DNA of 64,000 nt from positions 118,040 to 182,039 of the forward strand of contig JAFGYE010000091.1 of NCBI GenBank assembly GCA_016936255.1, given 5' to 3'. The notes below the pieces were generated by a model. That model had not been told where the DNA came from, ran no database searches, and was given only the letters and a program-made list of their open reading frames with translations. Below are positions 61,009 to 64,000 of the stretch, piece by piece. The translations under genes and the position numbers were made by a program. The stretch's first letter is position 1; each line of letters begins with the position of its first letter. The DNA comes from Marinifilaceae bacterium (GTDB lineage Bacteria; Bacteroidota; Bacteroidia; Bacteroidales; Marinifilaceae).

Positions 61009-63369
61009 ATGAGATCGATTGCTTTTACTATTCTCACATGTTACTTCATGATTATTGTGCCTGAAAGTATTGCTCAGGAAAATGATGTAACACAGTATGT
61101 AGATCCATTTATTGGAACAGAAGAAATGGGGCATACATTTCCAGGAGCATGTGCTCCTTTTGGAATGGTTCAGTTGAGTCCAGATACTGATAGTGTGCAA
61201 TTTATACATGAAGGAAAGTACAATAAAGAGGTGTATCGTTATTGTGCCGGATATCAGTATAAAGACAAGTCAATTGTAGGGTTTAGTCATACTCATTTAA
61301 GTGGAACAGGACATTCAGATTTAGGTGATTTTTTAATCATGCCAACAGTAGGAAAAGTAAATTACAACCCAGGTACGATTGATGATACATCAAAAGGATA
61401 TCGTTCGATGTTTCGGAAAGAAACAGAAAAAGCAGAACCTGGATATTATACGGTTGAACTTGATGATTACAAGGTTAAAGCGGAATTGACAGCCTCTCAG
61501 CGAGTAGGTTTTCATCAATATACGTTTCCTTCTTCAGATGAGTCTCATATAATTTTAGATTTGACTCATGGGATCTACAATTACGATGGCAAGGTGCTTT
61601 GGTCGACTATTAGAGTGGAAAATGACACCTTGGTAACAGGTTATAGAATTACTCGCGGTTGGGCTAGATCGAACTATCAGTATTTTGCAATGAGTTTTTC
61701 AAAGCCTGTCAAAAGTTATGCTTGTCAAAACAAGGAGAAAATTGTTTACAATGGTTTTTGGCGTAAGTTCGACGAAACGAAGAATTTTCCGGAAATGGCA
61801 GGAAAAGCTTTAACAGCTAATTTTGATTTCACTACAAAGGAGAATGAAAAAATTAAAGTGAAATTTGCTCTTTCGAGCGTGAGTACTGAAGGTGCATTGA
61901 AAAACCTTAGAGCAGAAATTCCTCATTTCAATTTTGAGCAAGTACGTCAGGAAACAAAGGGGAAATGGCAAAAAGAGTTAAGTAGAATCCAAATAGTTGC
62001 TTCTCAGGAAAAGAAAACAACTTTTTATACTTCATTGTATCACTCGTTCATCAATCCTGTAGAATATATGGATGTGGATGGAAAATACAGAGGTTTGGAT
62101 CACAACATTCATCAAGCCGAAGGATTTACGAACTATACCGTTTTCTCATTGTGGGATACTTATCGTGCCCAACATCCGTTACTTTCTCTGATTCAACCAA
62201 AAAGATCATCTGATATGATCAATTCGATGCTGGCACACTACGAGCAAAGTGTTCATAAAATATTGCCAATATGGAGTCATTTTGGAAACGAGAATTGGTG
62301 TATGATTGGATACCATGCAGTATCGGTTATTGCAGATGCATTGGTTAATGGTCTAAAGGGAGTGAACCCCGAAAAAGCATTAGAAGCATGTTTAGCCAGT
62401 GCAAACTACAAAAAATATGATGGTATTGGTGATTATTTAGAGTATGGATATGTTCCTCATGAATCAAGTAGGGTTGGAGCTTCAATTACATTAGAGTATG
62501 CTTATGATGATTGGACAATTTCACAGCTTGCAAAATCAATGAAGAAAGAAAATCTGGCAGAGGAATATTTAAAACGTTCAGAAAACTGGAGAAATTTATT
62601 TGATGTTACATCTGGATATGTTAGAGCAAAAAATAAAGTTGGTGATTGGATCTCGCCATTTGATCCATTAGATACGCATGCAGCTGGCTTTATAGAAGGA
62701 AATTCCTGGAACTATTCTTTGTATGTTCCCCAGAATGTTAGTGGTTTGGTTAGTAAAATGGGTGGTGAGAAGCGATTTTCAGAACATTTGGATTCGCTTT
62801 TTACCATGCATATTCCGGACAAATATTTTGCTCATAATGAGGATATCACCCGTGAAGGAATTATGGGAGGATATGTTCACGGAAATGAGCCAAGTCATCA
62901 TGTTGCATATATGTATAATTGGGCTGGAAGACCATGGAAAACCCAAGAGCGGATTAATCAGATAGTGAATACAAAATATCTGAATAAACCTGATGGCTTG
63001 TGTGGAAATGATGATTGTGGGCAAATGTCAGCATGGTATGTTTTTTCATCTTTGGGTTTTTATCCTGTATGTCCTGGTTCTGGTCAGTATGTGATAGGAA
63101 CACCTTCTATTGATGAAGCGGTTCTTACTTTAGAAAATGGCAAGACGTTTACGGTTAAAACAGAAAACTACTCCTCTAAAAATATTTACATTAAATCGGT
63201 AATGTTAAATGGGGAGGAGTGGAATAAAAACTTTGTGAATCACAGTGATATAGTGAATGGTGGTGAGTTGATATTTAAAATGAGTAGTCGCCCAAATAAA
63301 AAGCGCTGCCTTTCAAATAATTCTATTCCTTATTCTACTGCAAAGTTTGGTGCAATCGGATCGTTCTGA
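61009..63369 (+). CDS. GH92 alpha-mannosidase, secreted, C-terminal tail out of frame
   Basis: The protein has 786 residues with a signal peptide to about 24 (ESIAQE). GH92 motifs run through it: YVDPFIGTEEMGHTFPGACAPFG, SHTHLSGTGHSDLGDF, FSLWDTYRAQHP, GNEPSHHVAYMYNWAG (E627) and GNDDCGQMSAWYVFSSLGFYP (D668, D669). The Ca-dependent exo-alpha-mannosidase core therefore looks intact. After MSSRPNK, close to the usual end of the GH92 core, the frame ends at 63369, and related F5/8C and PA14 sequences continue in the +1 frame. It may be the sole intact survivor of a degraded mannan or N-glycan locus. Confidence 0.9.
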   Translation: MRSIAFTILTCYFMIIVPESIAQENDVTQYVDPFIGTEEMGHTFPGACAPFGMVQLSPDTDSVQFIHEGKYNKEVYRYCAGYQYKDKSIVGFSHTHLSGTGHSDLGDFLIMPTVGKVNYNPGTIDDTSKGYRSMFRKETEKAEPGYYTVELDDYKVKAELTASQRVGFHQYTFPSSDESHIILDLTHGIYNYDGKVLWSTIRVENDTLVTGYRITRGWARSNYQYFAMSFSKPVKSYACQNKEKIVYNGFWRKFDETKNFPEMAGKALTANFDFTTKENEKIKVKFALSSVSTEGALKNLRAEIPHFNFEQVRQETKGKWQKELSRIQIVASQEKKTTFYTSLYHSFINPVEYMDVDGKYRGLDHNIHQAEGFTNYTVFSLWDTYRAQHPLLSLIQPKRSSDMINSMLAHYEQSVHKILPIWSHFGNENWCMIGYHAVSVIADALVNGLKGVNPEKALEACLASANYKKYDGIGDYLEYGYVPHESSRVGASITLEYAYDDWTISQLAKSMKKENLAEEYLKRSENWRNLFDVTSGYVRAKNKVGDWISPFDPLDTHAAGFIEGNSWNYSLYVPQNVSGLVSKMGGEKRFSEHLDSLFTMHIPDKYFAHNEDITREGIMGGYVHGNEPSHHVAYMYNWAGRPWKTQERINQIVNTKYLNKPDGLCGNDDCGQMSAWYVFSSLGFYPVCPGSGQYVIGTPSIDEAVLTLENGKTFTVKTENYSSKNIYIKSVMLNGEEWNKNFVNHSDIVNGGELIFKMSSRPNKKRCLSNNSIPYSTAKFGAIGSF

Positions 63370-63895
63370 CTCCCCTGTAGGCGAAGATGTTAGTGGTTTG
63401 ACAGATAATGATTGTTTTTCAAAAATTCTTAACATTCAACAGCAGTGTTTTACTGTGGAATTCACTGCTTTTAAAAAATGTAAGATAAACACGTATACTC
63501 TCGTTTCGGGTGGGGATGAAGAGTCGCGTGATCCGAATTCTTGTATTCTTGAGGGGCGCAATGATGAGGGATCTTGGAATGTAATAGATAGCCAATGTGA
63601 TATTGAGTTTTCAGGACGAAATCAGAAACCCCAAAGTGGAGAGTATAAATTCTATATGTCATCAAACGACGGATGTAAATTAATGATTGATGGTGAAGAA
63701 CAATTTGAAAGTGATGGTAGAAAATTACATGCTTTTGGACAGCAAACTAGTTTACAATTAGCTAAGGGCTTTCATAAAATTCAAATGGGGTTTTATCAAT
63801 GTTCAGATAATATTGATTTGGTAGTTGAGTGGGAAGGTCCTGGCTTGTTGAGACAAATAATACCTAAGGGCGTTTTTATGCATCAGACAAATTGA
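63347..63895 (+). pseudogene. Out-of-frame F5/8C-like and PA14 tail of the GH92 gene
   Basis: The frame starts with no ATG (TTG at 63347) and overlaps the end of GH92. SPVGEDVSGLTDND, YTLVSGGDEESRDPNSC and LEGRNDEGSWNVIDS match the F5/8C-like domain often fused to GH92, but the second half of that domain is missing. At about 63630 it runs straight into a PA14 domain (SGEYKFYMSSNDGCKLMIDG, KGFHKIQMGF, EWEGPG). One frameshift and one internal deletion explain it. Alternatively the frameshift is a sequencing error. Confidence 0.7.
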
Positions 63896-63917
63896 TTTTT
63901 TTAAATAATAAGAAATA

Positions 63918-63958
63918 AAAAAGAGGATGTCTCATAACAAAGTAGACATCCTCTTTTT
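63918..63958 (+). terminator. Intrinsic terminator after the GH92 region
   Basis: A perfect 15-bp stem (AAAAAGAGGATGTCT / AGACATCCTCTTTTT) with an 11-nt loop ends in a T run. The remaining bases to 64000 show no gene. Confidence 0.8.
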
Positions 63959-64000
63959 CATGATCTTTTGTTTTTTTGAGATTAAACTGCCTTATACTGC

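Overview
The window is chromosomal DNA of a Bacteroidota (Bacteroidetes) bacterium, probably a Bacteroidales/Marinilabiliales-type glycan degrader. The evidence is two SusC/SusD pairs, two hybrid two-component sensor-regulators (HTCS), lipoproteins with acidic residues after the lipobox cysteine, AT-rich spacers with promoters of the form TTG-N20-TAnnTTTG, and many secreted glycoside hydrolases. The species cannot be named from the sequence. No insertion sequence, tRNA, rRNA or CRISPR array was seen.

Region 1 (1-6452, minus strand) is a regulator operon. An HTCS overlaps by one base a tetraheme NapC/NrfH-like cytochrome fused to a formylglycine-generating-enzyme-like (SUMF1) domain, and a Gfo/Idh/MocA oxidoreductase follows, cut by the window edge.

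Region 2 (6862-24888, plus strand) is a polysaccharide utilization locus (PUL) diverging from region 1. It has a CBM32-like lipoprotein, SusC, SusD, a DUF5077-DUF3472-CBM32 lipoprotein, GH2, an S1 sulfatase, a second DUF5077-DUF3472 lipoprotein, GH20 and GH109. This set suggests a sulfated glycan containing beta-galactose, beta-HexNAc and alpha-GalNAc. The locus falls into three transcription units, each preceded by the same 24-bp motif, a good candidate for the HTCS binding site. galE follows under its own promoter.

Region 3 (26130-34190, minus strand) is a complete hexuronate pathway: uxaC, kdgK, eda, an SDR-type fructuronate reductase, uxuA, an ExuT-like transporter and a LacI-family repressor. 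Two CGTGTTCGAACACG-type palindromes 91 bp apart lie upstream of uxaC.

Region 4 (35021-60451, plus strand) is a second PUL that reads as a locus for fucosylated or galactosylated, acetylated xyloglucan. It contains SusC, SusD, a three-repeat surface lipoprotein, BACON-GH5, PA14-containing GH31, GH95, GH3, its own HTCS, a CE20-like esterase, a CE2-like esterase and GH42.

Region 5 (60580-64000) is decaying: a SusD remnant missed by long-ORF searches, then a GH92 alpha-mannosidase whose C-terminal F5/8C-PA14 tail is out of frame and internally deleted.

Most worth following up: the HTCS/cytochrome-SUMF1/oxidoreductase operon, the three-copy HTCS motif, the DUF5077-DUF3472 paralogues, and the unusual GH95 active site.
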